DNA of 64,000 nt from Aliivibrio_A sp016764915 (GCA_965224595.1 OZ245057.1:372001-436000); one strand, 5' to 3'. Positions 26,025 through 35,297 are shown, counted from the stretch's first letter. A program made the numbers and translations. The notes: generated by a model not told the origin, from the sequence alone.

Positions 26025-27185
26025 ATGCCCGCACTCTGTCAAATTAAAAATGAGTTCAAACTCATGATCGCTGATCCTTGGTTAAGCGCCTTGATGCTTT
26101 GGCTTCCGGTGATCCTTGGGGTGGTTATGACCGCTATTTTCTCAAGCGGTATCGCCAGAGATCTGCCCATATCAGTGGTCGATCTTGACCACTCACGCCT
26201 GTCGAGGAACTTAGTTCGCTACTACGATGCCAGCCCAACTCTTTCTGTCAACAACCAGCCTTACTCAGTAGACACTGGAAGCCAAGAGTTACGCAGTGGT
26301 AATATCTACGCCCTTGCTGTGATCCCGGCCAATTTTGAAAAAGAGACATTACTTGGCCATTCGCCTACGGTGACGGTTTTTTATAACACCCAATTTGTAT
26401 TGATTGGCAAGTTAATCAACTCTGCAATTCAGCAGTCTCAAGGTACATTAGCAGCGACTGTCGATACGTTAAAAAACATGGCATCAGGTAATCCAACCCC
26501 CTCACTGGCGTTAGGATTATCCGTTCCGATTAAAAATCAAATAACGCCACTGTTTAATAGCAACAGCCATTACGGCCAGTTCTTAGTATCAGCAACACTG
26601 CCTGCGTTATGGCAAGTGCTCATTGTTGTAACCACTATTTTAGCCATTGCAATCGAGAGCCGACGAGCTGGTATTGTGTCGTGGCTTGCCAATGCTCCTT
26701 TGCAAAACTTATTACTCAAGTTAATGCCTTATACCCTGATCTTTTGGTTACATGGCGCATTGATGTTGTGGTTACTTTATGGCTATTTTTCTTGGCCAAT
26801 GCACGGCAGTTGGATCATTCTTCTATTATCACAACTTTTGATGGTTTTGGCTTGTCAGTCAGTGGCTTGTTTGCTCTATTTTGTACCGTTTGATACAACA
26901 AGAGCCATGAGCTTAGCCGCCGCATTCACCGCACCTGCCTTTGCATTTATGGGCATCACTTTCCCAGTCAGTGATATGCCAATTCTGGCCCGTTTTTGGC
27001 GCAGCCTACTGCCAGTAAGTCACTATATCGAAGTGCAGGTACAACAGGTTAATTATGGTGCTTCTTTAATTACAGCGATGCCTTCACTCTTGTCATTGTT
27101 CTGTTTTTTAGCAGTGATGTTAGTGGTTACATATAAAATGACCCGCCTCTGCGCAACCGTGACAACGCAAAAGGATAAAAAATGA
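26025..27185 (+). CDS. ABC-2 type permease, YhhJ/YbhS-like
   Basis: A 386-residue ABC-2 membrane protein: one N-terminal helix (WLSALMLWLPVILGVVMTAIF), a large periplasmic domain (~40-180, beginning ARDLPISVVDLDHSRLSRNLVRYYDASP), then five helices. The layout matches ABC2_membrane_3 proteins that export drugs or small molecules. No ABC ATPase gene lies beside it, and the protein has no nucleotide-binding motifs of its own. It overlaps the following permease gene by four bases. Confidence 0.85.
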   Translation: MPALCQIKNEFKLMIADPWLSALMLWLPVILGVVMTAIFSSGIARDLPISVVDLDHSRLSRNLVRYYDASPTLSVNNQPYSVDTGSQELRSGNIYALAVIPANFEKETLLGHSPTVTVFYNTQFVLIGKLINSAIQQSQGTLAATVDTLKNMASGNPTPSLALGLSVPIKNQITPLFNSNSHYGQFLVSATLPALWQVLIVVTTILAIAIESRRAGIVSWLANAPLQNLLLKLMPYTLIFWLHGALMLWLLYGYFSWPMHGSWIILLLSQLLMVLACQSVACLLYFVPFDTTRAMSLAAAFTAPAFAFMGITFPVSDMPILARFWRSLLPVSHYIEVQVQQVNYGASLITAMPSLLSLFCFLAVMLVVTYKMTRLCATVTTQKDKK

Positions 27186-28339
27186 GCTGGCTAACATTAT
27201 TGCGCTATGAATTGAAGGCGATTTTCAGCCACAAGCCACTGTTATTAACCGTTTTTGGCGGTGTATTACTGTATTCATTTCTCTATCCTCTTCCCTACAG
27301 CAACCAGTTGCCACGACAACAAGAGATTGTCATGGTCAATTTAGATGACAGCCAACTCAGCCGCCAAATTGAACGCATGATCGAAGCGACTCCTCAAGTA
27401 ACGATTACTGAGCATCGTTACTCTATTGCCGCTGGAAAACAGCTTGTTGTCGATAATAAGGTTCATGGCATCGTAGTGATACCTCCGCATTTTTACCGAG
27501 ATTTACTACTAAGCCAAACTCCCACCATTGCCTATGGAGGAGACGCGGCCTATTTCCTCGTTTACGGTACCATTGTAGAAGGCGTAGCTAAAGCAAGTGG
27601 TACTTTAGGCGCACAGGCCAAAGTATCGCGCATGTTGATGTCTGGAGAGCCAATTAACCTAGCGTCAAACCAATTTACACCCTTTAAACTCAATATGGTG
27701 CCCGTTTTTAATCCAACCATGGGTTATATACATTACGTGGTACCCGCTGTTTTTGTATTCATCCTTCATCAAACCCTGCTGATTGCTACCGCAATGCTGA
27801 GTGGTGAACAAAACCAAGCGCAGCGTAAGGGCATCGAAGGTTATTGGTTAACGGCCTCTCCATTGAAATTAATGTTAAGCAGAGCCTCTATTTTGATGGC
27901 TATTTACCTGCTACTCACCATGTTCTATTTTGGCTTTAGTTTCTCCTATTATCAAATAAACCAATTGGCAGATATGGCTGAAGTCTTAATGTTTATCATC
28001 CCACTTTTACTCTCAGTGATTTTTTTTGGCATGACCATCGGCCAATTAATTCCAAGGCCTGAACTGGCAACTGTGATTGGTATTGTTATGTCGCTACCAT
28101 TGATTTTTTCGATCGGTTTTATCTGGCCGACATCATCAATTCCGACCCTCATTAACGTTATTGCTAATTTCATTCCTGCCACCCCCGCCATTAATGGATT
28201 ACTACGAATAAACCAAATGGGGGCATGCTTTGATCAAGTCGTTTCTCTCTGTATACAACTTTGGGGCTTGGTATTTATCTATGCCGCTACTAGCTACCTA
28301 CTAATCACTCAATCACAAAAAAGAGCAGCAGCTAAATAG
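27182..28339 (+). CDS. ABC-2 type permease, second subunit
   Basis: A 385-residue paralogue of the preceding permease with the same architecture: an N-terminal helix, a periplasmic domain beginning QEIVMVNLDDSQLSRQIERMIEATPQV and five C-terminal helices ending near WGLVFIYAATSYLLI. The pair probably forms a heterodimeric pore. ATG overlap with the upstream gene implies co-translation. The transported compound is unknown; the missing ATPase must be supplied elsewhere or the pair may work differently. Confidence 0.85.
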   Translation: MSWLTLLRYELKAIFSHKPLLLTVFGGVLLYSFLYPLPYSNQLPRQQEIVMVNLDDSQLSRQIERMIEATPQVTITEHRYSIAAGKQLVVDNKVHGIVVIPPHFYRDLLLSQTPTIAYGGDAAYFLVYGTIVEGVAKASGTLGAQAKVSRMLMSGEPINLASNQFTPFKLNMVPVFNPTMGYIHYVVPAVFVFILHQTLLIATAMLSGEQNQAQRKGIEGYWLTASPLKLMLSRASILMAIYLLLTMFYFGFSFSYYQINQLADMAEVLMFIIPLLLSVIFFGMTIGQLIPRPELATVIGIVMSLPLIFSIGFIWPTSSIPTLINVIANFIPATPAINGLLRINQMGACFDQVVSLCIQLWGLVFIYAATSYLLITQSQKRAAAK

Positions 28340-28401
28340 TACTTAGGATTGCAAGAGTACTCATTGGAAACAGTAATCTGTTCCCGTTTGCTCAGACATA
28401 A

Positions 28402-29907
28402 CTACTGTATGCAACTGATCGACGCTGAGTGGTTATTTAACAATCTGCGGCTGATGATATCCACAGCGATATTCAATAGAGCTGTGCATCCCATCAGCAA
28501 TAGAGCAGTGCTGTAATGTATCTCAGCAAAACCACTATCAATGTAAAAACCCAACGTTGCTACCCCCAACATGCCAAAAATGGCGGTCTCCCTTAGGATC
28601 ACTTCAAACCGATAAAACAACAGTCCCATCATATTAGGGTATATTCTTGGTAAAACATCGTAACAGTAGCCATCTATTTTCTTATTGTAGTGGTCAGAGA
28701 CCTCAATGGATGCTAGTTGCCGAGTTGATAGAAATGCAATCAATGCTCCATTATGAATGGCTAGAGCTAGCATCGCAGGTAACATTGAAGGACCAAGCAA
28801 CATCATAAAAATAAAAGCATAAATATATTCAGGAACCGATCTGAATATCACCAGCAGCATTTTCATGATGGCTGATATTATGTTACCCATTAGCATGTTC
28901 GACGATAAGCTGGTAAAAAGTACGGCTAAAAAATGTGCCATCATGGCTGCGGATATGGCTAAAACCAGTGTCGCGATACCGCCAGGAATAGCTTGTTCTG
29001 ACAGGATTTTTGAAGCCCAGTTCATTAATCGACTCAACATCTCCCAATCAAAACTGTGTCCACGATTAAGCCCTTGTAGCGCAGGCGGCAGCACATCTTG
29101 CGAAACAAAACGCCACAAGAGTGAGCCATTAATGTCGGGAATAGTCGGCAACCAATAAAGCGCGGCTATGAGATAAAAAACAATCAATTTTGCTCGACAC
29201 CATAGCGAGATAGTACCAATCAAAATGATGAAAATAATCAGTAGTGCTGCCCCTTCGGAATAATTTCCTTGTCTAAAGGCCGTCTCTAAATAAAAACCTA
29301 TGGTTGGCATTCCTATAAAACCCAACACCGCACTGCTTCTTAACGAACATTCAAAACGGTAACGTACATAAGCGACCATCGTGGGCAATACATGGCTAAT
29401 ACGGCCATAAAAGTAACGGCTGACTCGATCACTGCCAACAGGAAGCGTCTCTTCTGTTGAACGGGGAGCTTGCAGTAAGATATCATGAAATACTCGCGCA
29501 AAAGTTGCGCCATAAGGCAGTGCGATGGCTAAAATTCCTGTCAAAGGTGATAGCCCGAATACTTGCAGAAACAACAGTGCCCAAAACAGTTCATGGATCG
29601 ATCGAACCACAGAGCAACCGACTGAGATCCAGCGGCTGCCGTAGATCAGCGCTAGCGGCCCACCAAGAGCCAAACCTAATACCACGCCAAGAAGCGCAAA
29701 ACTGACGGTTTGCCAAAGTGCTTCAAGTAAATACTCGGTGGCAAAAAAGTCGGGACTAACAAAACCCATGCCGAGTTTGTGTAACTCACTCCATGGATCA
29801 AGAGCAATTATTTCAGTATCAGCAATAACAAAGCAGAAGATGGCAAGACACCATAGAACCACCGTTGTTTTTTGCCAATAACCAAAAAAAGGAAATCTAC
29901 TAGCCAT
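28402..29907 (-). CDS. Double-length PhnE-type ABC permease, putative selenium oxyanion importer
   Basis: I start the gene at the ATG at 29907, overlapping the ATPase stop by eight bases; this gives 501 residues. The protein contains two consecutive PhnE-like units. Unit one has SIHELFWALLFLQVFGLSPLTGILAIALPYGATFARVFHD and LRSSAVLGFIGMPTIGFYLE. Unit two has FRSVPEYIYAFIFMMLLGPSMLPAMLALAIHNGALI and LRETAIFGMLGVATLGFYID. A single chain could thus form the whole membrane channel, whereas PhnE normally dimerises. Location next to selB-selA and the selenate-type binding protein supports selenium import; phosphonate or phosphite transport is the alternative. Confidence 0.78.
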   Translation of the reverse strand: MASRFPFFGYWQKTTVVLWCLAIFCFVIADTEIIALDPWSELHKLGMGFVSPDFFATEYLLEALWQTVSFALLGVVLGLALGGPLALIYGSRWISVGCSVVRSIHELFWALLFLQVFGLSPLTGILAIALPYGATFARVFHDILLQAPRSTEETLPVGSDRVSRYFYGRISHVLPTMVAYVRYRFECSLRSSAVLGFIGMPTIGFYLETAFRQGNYSEGAALLIIFIILIGTISLWCRAKLIVFYLIAALYWLPTIPDINGSLLWRFVSQDVLPPALQGLNRGHSFDWEMLSRLMNWASKILSEQAIPGGIATLVLAISAAMMAHFLAVLFTSLSSNMLMGNIISAIMKMLLVIFRSVPEYIYAFIFMMLLGPSMLPAMLALAIHNGALIAFLSTRQLASIEVSDHYNKKIDGYCYDVLPRIYPNMMGLLFYRFEVILRETAIFGMLGVATLGFYIDSGFAEIHYSTALLLMGCTALLNIAVDIISRRLLNNHSASISCIQ

Positions 29908-30577
29908 TGCTTGCGACCTTGAGTTGTGTCTCAAGATAAAAGTCATCCACAATATCATTAGTGATTTTATCTTTGCCAATATCAAGACAAAGCTCACCAT
30001 CACGTAAGCCGATAACCCGGTCAAAATGTGCTAAAGCGAGCTCTTTATCATGCAGGATCATCACCACGCTTTCGTGACGAGAAAAGACCAGTTCAATCAA
30101 TCTTCTTGCCATTAAGGGGTCAACAGCAGAGAAAGGCTCATCGCCAATAAAAATGGGTTTGTGTTGATACAACGCTCTGGCTAATGCGACTCGCTGTCGC
30201 TGCCCACCAGAAAGTGCATTGAGTGATTTAGAGATAGGGAAATCCAACTCTAACTCATCACAAAGCGACTGCACCTCTGCAAGCGGTTGCTTAAATGGCA
30301 GCAGTAAATTAGTAATGTTATAGATCCAATGGTGCCGATTAAGAGCCCCCATATAGATATTATGATAAGCGCTAAGTGAATCAACCAATCCCTGCTTTTG
30401 CGAACAGTAAGCGGCCTCACCTTTCAGCTGTTGGTAGATGTGAGTTAACAGAGTCGTCTTACCCGCACCCGAACCGCCAATGATGGCTACTCTCTCACCT
30501 TTTTCAATGGTTAAAGATAGCTGACGAATCGCCAGCATATCTTTGTATTTGAGAGTTAAATTCTCAAAATTGAGCAT
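29900..30577 (-). CDS. PhnC-like ABC ATPase of the putative selenium transporter
   Basis: A 225-residue ATPase counted from the ATG at 30577; a TTG at 30589 overlapping the upstream stop is possible. Walker A GGSGAGKTT, signature LSGGQRQRVALARAL, Walker B PIFIGDEPFSAVD and the switch histidine in VMILHDKELALAHFD are present. The Walker B carries Gly-Asp-Glu-Pro where most PhnC proteins have Ala-Asp-Glu-Pro. It powers the neighbouring permease. Gene order is binding protein, ATPase, permease, as in phnDCE-type loci. Confidence 0.82.
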   Translation of the reverse strand: MLNFENLTLKYKDMLAIRQLSLTIEKGERVAIIGGSGAGKTTLLTHIYQQLKGEAAYCSQKQGLVDSLSAYHNIYMGALNRHHWIYNITNLLLPFKQPLAEVQSLCDELELDFPISKSLNALSGGQRQRVALARALYQHKPIFIGDEPFSAVDPLMARRLIELVFSRHESVVMILHDKELALAHFDRVIGLRDGELCLDIGKDKITNDIVDDFYLETQLKVASNG

Positions 30578-30581
30578 AATT

Positions 30582-31436
30582 CTACTCAATCAGCCCGATC
30601 GCTTTAGCCACTTTCTCAATCGGTTGGTAGTCTGCATTAGTTGCAGGTACAAACGATTTACGTGGGAAAGCTTCTAGCAAATCAGGGTCTTTCATTTCAA
30701 GCAGAACTTTTGTTAATTTCGCTTTGAACTCAGGGCCAAACTTGCTGTTTACACCATCACGAACGGTCCACTGATAGTCCGGATAAGTGGGAGTTTCCCA
30801 TATAACACTCACTTTTTTCGTATCAATCTCACCCTCTTTTAATGCCTTATCCCAGACTTTAAAATTAACGGCTCCAATTTGATAAGCGCCCGCTTGAACT
30901 TGGGCAATAGTGCGACTGTGATCGCCGGAGAAACCAACACGAGAGAACAGATCACCAGACTTCTGCTTACTATTCTGTTCAATGTAGTACTGCGGCATCA
31001 AACGACCAGAAGTTGAGCCTTTTGAGCCATACGTGAACGTATACCCTTTCATATCTGGAAACGTCTTACTTGATGATAACTTTGTTGAACTGTGTGCAAT
31101 TAGATAGGTTTTAAAAAATTGGTCTTCGTATCCTTGAGCAATGGCTTCAGAATTTGGTACCAGAAGACGAGCCTGCACACCGGATAAACCACCGAACCAA
31201 GCCAATTGAACCTGATCATTTCTAAATGCAGTTACTGCAGCAGAGTAAGATTTAACCGGAACATATTTCACATCAACGCCCAGTTTTTCTTCTAAATAAA
31301 CAGCCACTTTTTCAAATCGCGTTCTTAATTTACTTTCATCTGCATCTGGAATTGCTGTGAACGTGAACGTATCAGCAAACGCTGCACCAGAGATAGAACT
31401 TAACGCAACCAAGCCAACAATTTTAATATATTTCAT
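30582..31436 (-). CDS. PhnD-like periplasmic binding protein, putative selenate/selenite type
   Basis: A 284-residue periplasmic protein has the signal peptide MKYIKIVGLVALSSISGAAFA. The mature N-terminus FTFTAIPDADESKLRTRFEK and YVPVKSYSAAVTAFRNDQVQLAWFGGLSGVQA are typical of the PhnD superfamily (phosphonate, phosphite, phosphate analogues). I recall a named subfamily within it (putative selenate ABC transporter binding protein) that co-occurs with selenium genes, and the 'FTAIPDADES...' start fits that group. Here the gene lies 143 bases from selB. No phosphonate-degradation genes are present. Substrate assignment is inference from family and context. Confidence 0.78.
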   Translation of the reverse strand: MKYIKIVGLVALSSISGAAFADTFTFTAIPDADESKLRTRFEKVAVYLEEKLGVDVKYVPVKSYSAAVTAFRNDQVQLAWFGGLSGVQARLLVPNSEAIAQGYEDQFFKTYLIAHSSTKLSSSKTFPDMKGYTFTYGSKGSTSGRLMPQYYIEQNSKQKSGDLFSRVGFSGDHSRTIAQVQAGAYQIGAVNFKVWDKALKEGEIDTKKVSVIWETPTYPDYQWTVRDGVNSKFGPEFKAKLTKVLLEMKDPDLLEAFPRKSFVPATNADYQPIEKVAKAIGLIE

Positions 31437-31482
31437 TTCTTATATCTCAATTAGAGTTGTGAATTCACCGATCAACTACAGG

Positions 31483-31505
31483 CGAGCATTCTACATGAAT
31501 GCTCG
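31483..31505. promoter_or_regulatory. Perfect 9-bp inverted repeat in the leader of the selenium-transporter operon
   Basis: CGAGCATTC (31483-31491) and GAATGCTCG (31497-31505) flank a 5-base spacer, 47 bases upstream of the binding-protein gene. No T tract follows on the minus strand, so it is not a standard terminator of selB. It may be an operator or a leader hairpin. Confidence 0.5.
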
Positions 31506-31579
31506 TACAAAAAGTAATGGTGAAATAAGTAATATGAATACACCGTTATCTTACGATTATATTCAGTTATGGAACTGTG

Positions 31580-33364
31580 TTAATGAACCAATTCTCTTAC
31601 AACCTCTCGGTCGTTCTCATGTCGTTTAATCCAACCATCTTTTTCCATCTTATTTAATAATGGAATCATGAATTTTCTTGATAGGCCGGTACGCTCTTTC
31701 GCTTCTGCGATTGAAAACCTCTGGTGTTTTTCATGCTGAAACATGATGTCACTGACTAAGCGTGAGTAAACCTCACTGTCATAGTATATTTTCCCTTCAA
31801 GCGGAACGATAAAGTCTTGTCTGACTAATACTCTCAAGTCCTTTTGAGCACCTGAAATTGCCTGCTTGTCGGCTTCAAATCCATTTTTTTCACCCGTACG
31901 GATGATATGCAGTAATTTCTTTCCACTCGGAGATAATGCATCTTCTGAACGTCCGTTTCCTAAAGTGTATAGCAATTCATCAAGACGTAATTTCCCTTTA
32001 CTGACTAATTCACTGAGGATCTGCTCTAAAGCCTGAGCTTCTAAATTCAGTTTGCTACTCAATTCTATGCAAGTGAAGGACATCAATTCGCCCTCCATCA
32101 TCGCTAGGATTTTGGCTTGGAATTCTTCGTAACTACTTGGTAAAAATAACCAATTACCACAACGGATGAAGTCACCGTCTAGCTCCCCACTGTCATCTCT
32201 GAGCTGTGCGTAACCATATAACTCTAGGTTCAAACGAACATAATCATTCCAACCGAGTTGATCCGGTGCACTGTCTAATAATAGAGCCAATTTTGCACGC
32301 AAGTGTCTAGGAACGGCCCCTGTCCACATGATACTGCCGCTATTAACAATCTTGCTGCCACCATGCTGAATAAGCAATATGCGTTGATTCCATGCACAGC
32401 TCACTTTCTCTTTCAGACGGATACGAGCCAGTTTTGTGTCTTTAAAGAAATAGATAACCGCTAACGTATTAAAAGTGCCGAGTGCGACTTCAATTTCGCT
32501 GTTATTTTTGCATTGTGATTTTTCAGGCCATTCGTCCAGTCGCACAATGAATTCATTAGCAACAACACCCTTCTCTTTTTCAGCAACTAAGCTAAAACCT
32601 TTCTCCACTTCTTTGCGTTTTATTCCCTTTAGACAAACCGCGACGCGTGAAACGGGTTCCGCACGCTCAATACTTTGATGATAAGACTGCAAACTTTTGA
32701 TTTTTACCTGCTGTCCAGTCGGCTGTACTATCAGCGTCTGACCAACACTAAAACTGCCGCCTACTAAACTGCCAGTTACCGTTGTGCCAATACCATTAAC
32801 CGTAAATACGCGATCTATATAGAGATGGGCGCCATCTGCACTATCGATCCGTTCAACTTGTTTTAATTGTTGACTGATTTTACTCTTCAATTTATCGATA
32901 TTGGTATTAGAATGGGCTGAAACCGTCATGCTGTCAGGTAAAATCCCCGCAATATCCATGAAGTTTTCAAGTGCTTCTTCTTCAACAAGTTCCAAAGTTT
33001 CATTATCTACTAAATCACTTTTGGTGATAACTAAAAGTACTTGTTTTATGCCCATAGAGTGAATGACACGCAAGTGATCCGTTGACATTGGCATCCAACC
33101 TTCATCCGCGGCGACCACAAACAGCACCATGTCTAGACTCCAGACCCCGGCGACCATATTTCGAATAAAGCGTTCATGCCCAGGAACATCAATGACACCG
33201 ATGGTATTCTCTTGGTTATCTTTAAAATGAGCAAAACCAAGTTCAATGGTCATGCCACGCTGCTTTTCTGCAGGAAGATGTGCCGTCTCAATACCAGTAA
33301 GAACTTTGATTAAAGCACTTTTACCGTGGTCAACATGTCCAGCTGTACCAATTACAAAATGCAT
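31580..33364 (-). CDS. selB: Selenocysteine-specific elongation factor SelB
   Basis: The start is the ATG at 33364, where the protein begins MHFVIGTAGHVDHGKSALIK; it overlaps the selA end by 13 bases in another frame. G1 (GHVDHGKS), G3 (DVPGHERFIRNM) and G4 (TKSD) motifs are intact, then elongation-factor domains II and III. A C-terminal set of winged helices (~400-594) reads the mRNA hairpin. Its 594 residues are close to the 614 of E. coli SelB. It delivers Sec-tRNA to UGA codons followed by a SECIS hairpin, three of which lie in this window. Confidence 0.95.
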   Translation of the reverse strand: MHFVIGTAGHVDHGKSALIKVLTGIETAHLPAEKQRGMTIELGFAHFKDNQENTIGVIDVPGHERFIRNMVAGVWSLDMVLFVVAADEGWMPMSTDHLRVIHSMGIKQVLLVITKSDLVDNETLELVEEEALENFMDIAGILPDSMTVSAHSNTNIDKLKSKISQQLKQVERIDSADGAHLYIDRVFTVNGIGTTVTGSLVGGSFSVGQTLIVQPTGQQVKIKSLQSYHQSIERAEPVSRVAVCLKGIKRKEVEKGFSLVAEKEKGVVANEFIVRLDEWPEKSQCKNNSEIEVALGTFNTLAVIYFFKDTKLARIRLKEKVSCAWNQRILLIQHGGSKIVNSGSIMWTGAVPRHLRAKLALLLDSAPDQLGWNDYVRLNLELYGYAQLRDDSGELDGDFIRCGNWLFLPSSYEEFQAKILAMMEGELMSFTCIELSSKLNLEAQALEQILSELVSKGKLRLDELLYTLGNGRSEDALSPSGKKLLHIIRTGEKNGFEADKQAISGAQKDLRVLVRQDFIVPLEGKIYYDSEVYSRLVSDIMFQHEKHQRFSIAEAKERTGLSRKFMIPLLNKMEKDGWIKRHENDREVVRELVH

Positions 33365-34716
33365 GGTGTAAACAACTCCTGTAGCTGTATAGCAATATAA
33401 TTTAAGTCGTCTTCTGATAGGGTGGCCATGTTCAAAAACACAGCATCTTGACTCACAACGCCAATAACGGGGATGGGCCAATTACGAATTAAGGTGAGAA
33501 TGCGCTCAGGGGATTTGTCCAACTGAATTTTAACCGACCAAGAGGGATAACTTTCATCCGGTAGAGAGCCTCCACCAATGGTCATATCACTCTGTTGCAC
33601 GGACAGTTTCTCAGGGTAGATGGCAACCAACTGTTCTGCCATTTTCTTCAACGTCGCTTTCGAGCGTAAATAGCGCCTCTCAGCAACCCCACTGCCTGTT
33701 TTGTCTCTATTGAGTTTACGGACCAACAGTTCTTCGATAAGTGAGTAAACGATTCGACCCGGTCTAAATGCTCTCATCATCGGGTTCTTTTCCATTCGAT
33801 GAATCAATGATTGTTTGCCAGTAATGAATCCAGCCTGTGGACCCCCAATGATTTTATCACCAGAAAAACAAACAATATCCGCACCCGATTTCAGATATTT
33901 ATTTACGCTGATCTCTTCCACAAACGGCTCACTAGAAACGCCTGAACCTTGATCGACAGCTAAAATAATATGCTCAGGTAGATGTTTGGCCAAATCGGCT
34001 AAATCAGGGGAGTGAGTAAAACCTCGAATTTTGTAATTTGACGTGTGTACCACCAACACCATGGACGTATTTTCAGTCACGGCATCAAGATAATCATCAA
34101 GTGTGGTGATATTGGTTGCGCCAACTTCAACCAGCTTTGCGCCAGATTGAGCCAGAATATCAGGGATTCTAAAACCGCCGCCTATTTGAACTTGCTCACC
34201 TCGTGAAACAATCACCTCTTTACCTTTGGCTAATTCATGCAGCATAAGATAAATAGAAGAGGCGTTATTATTAACCACCAGCGTGTCTTCACCAGTCACT
34301 AATTTGTTCATCAGCTGTGGTACCAAACCTTTGCGTTTACCGCGCTTTCCGGTTTGTAGATCAAGCTCTAGATTACAGTAACTGGTATTAAGCTCAGTGA
34401 CTGATTGCCATAAATCAGCATCAATCGGTGAACGTCCTAAATTGGTATGAACAACAACGCCAGTGGCATTGATCACCCGCTTTAAGCGTTGGCGTTCAAC
34501 TTTTTTACAGCGTGTTTCGATCAGGGCATAGAGTTTATTGCAATCAAACGTAGAAAAGCCGCCATTCTCTAGGCAACTTTTCTTATATTCAGCAACATTT
34601 TCACGAACGATTGAGGTGACAAGGGGTCGGCTAAGCCGATCGATATAGGGAGCAAGAAATGAGTGTTGCAGAATCTTCTCAATCTGCGGAATTCTAGTGG
34701 CATCTTTAGTAGACAT
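33352..34716 (-). CDS. selA: L-seryl-tRNA(Sec) selenium transferase SelA
   Basis: A 454-residue PLP enzyme that converts Ser-tRNA(Sec) to Sec-tRNA(Sec) using selenophosphate. Recognisable parts are the N-terminal tRNA-binding region (IPQIEKILQHSFLAPYIDRL), RVINATGVVVHTNLGRSPI, VVNNNASSIYLML, GEQVQIGGGFRIPDIL and the PLP-lysine segment CFSGDKIIGGPQAGFITGK. Length is normal (E. coli 463). It lies between the tRNA-Sec gene and selB on the same strand, and its stop overlaps the selB start. Confidence 0.96.
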   Translation of the reverse strand: MSTKDATRIPQIEKILQHSFLAPYIDRLSRPLVTSIVRENVAEYKKSCLENGGFSTFDCNKLYALIETRCKKVERQRLKRVINATGVVVHTNLGRSPIDADLWQSVTELNTSYCNLELDLQTGKRGKRKGLVPQLMNKLVTGEDTLVVNNNASSIYLMLHELAKGKEVIVSRGEQVQIGGGFRIPDILAQSGAKLVEVGATNITTLDDYLDAVTENTSMVLVVHTSNYKIRGFTHSPDLADLAKHLPEHIILAVDQGSGVSSEPFVEEISVNKYLKSGADIVCFSGDKIIGGPQAGFITGKQSLIHRMEKNPMMRAFRPGRIVYSLIEELLVRKLNRDKTGSGVAERRYLRSKATLKKMAEQLVAIYPEKLSVQQSDMTIGGGSLPDESYPSWSVKIQLDKSPERILTLIRNWPIPVIGVVSQDAVFLNMATLSEDDLNYIAIQLQELFTPCIL

Positions 34717-34820
34717 TTCTTAGCCCCAATCGACAATAGTAGAGAGGCATTACAAATAATTGAAAGAGACGTTCAGGCAAAACGAGAACAGATCACTCTC
34801 ATATTCATAAAGCTTGAATT

Positions 34821-34912
34821 TGGCGGAAGGAGCAGGAATCGAACCTGCCAAGGCTAATAAAGCCCACATCGGTTTTGAAGACCGTCGAGACCACCAGATC
34901 TCATCCACTTCC
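34821..34912 (-). tRNA. selC: Selenocysteine tRNA (anticodon UCA)
   Basis: A 92-nt gene with encoded CCA. Read on the minus strand it has a 6-bp D stem (GAGATC / GGTCTC) with a 4-base loop, the anticodon loop CTTCAAA (TCA at 34876-34878), a long variable arm (GGGCTTTATTAGCCT) and a T arm GCAGG-TTCGATT-CCTGC. The acceptor pairs GGAAG with CTTCC, followed by an apparent U-C mismatch at pair 6. The extended D stem and long variable arm mark tRNA-Sec rather than a suppressor tRNA. It is 105 bases upstream of selA, same strand. Confidence 0.93.
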
Positions 34913-35297
34913 TCTTTACAAGGCAAAATATACTGAAATATAGCCCCATCATCAACAGTTTCATATGCCATATGTGAGCAGTTCTACAAAATAAAAAACT
35001 AATAGCATTTAAAGTTGATCTAGCTATAACAATGCGTTTTTTTATTTCTTCATGACTTGTTTTTTCTGCGATAATCAATATATGACTGCTTGTTATTGAG
35101 GATCTTGTTATTTATAAATGGATGGTAATTTAATATTTACACTGTAAAGTTAGATCTTCCATTATCAGATGTTTATTCCAACTTTAATGAATTAGTCAGC
35201 ATAATTAACCATCAAGTTGATTTGTGCGTTTATAGCAATCTACACCCCTTCTGAGCAGAGGTATTCTGTTTAATTTTAGTAATCAATATGATGAAAT
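34913..35297. other. Divergent promoter region between selC and grdX
   Basis: A 385-base AT-rich gap should contain the promoters of selC-selA-selB (minus) and grdX (plus). A perfect TTTACA-C-TGTAAA dyad lies at 35136-35148. I see no gene or riboswitch. Confidence 0.5.

Noticed and set aside
28402..31436. Phosphonate transporter phnDCE
   Set aside because: No C-P lyase or other phosphonate genes, an atypical double-length permease, and direct linkage to selB-selA favour selenium import, though this is not proven.
35136..35148. TyrR box (TTTACA-C-TGTAAA) between selC and grdX
   Set aside because: The half-sites are in the opposite order and separated by one base instead of the TGTAAA-N6-TTTACA arrangement.
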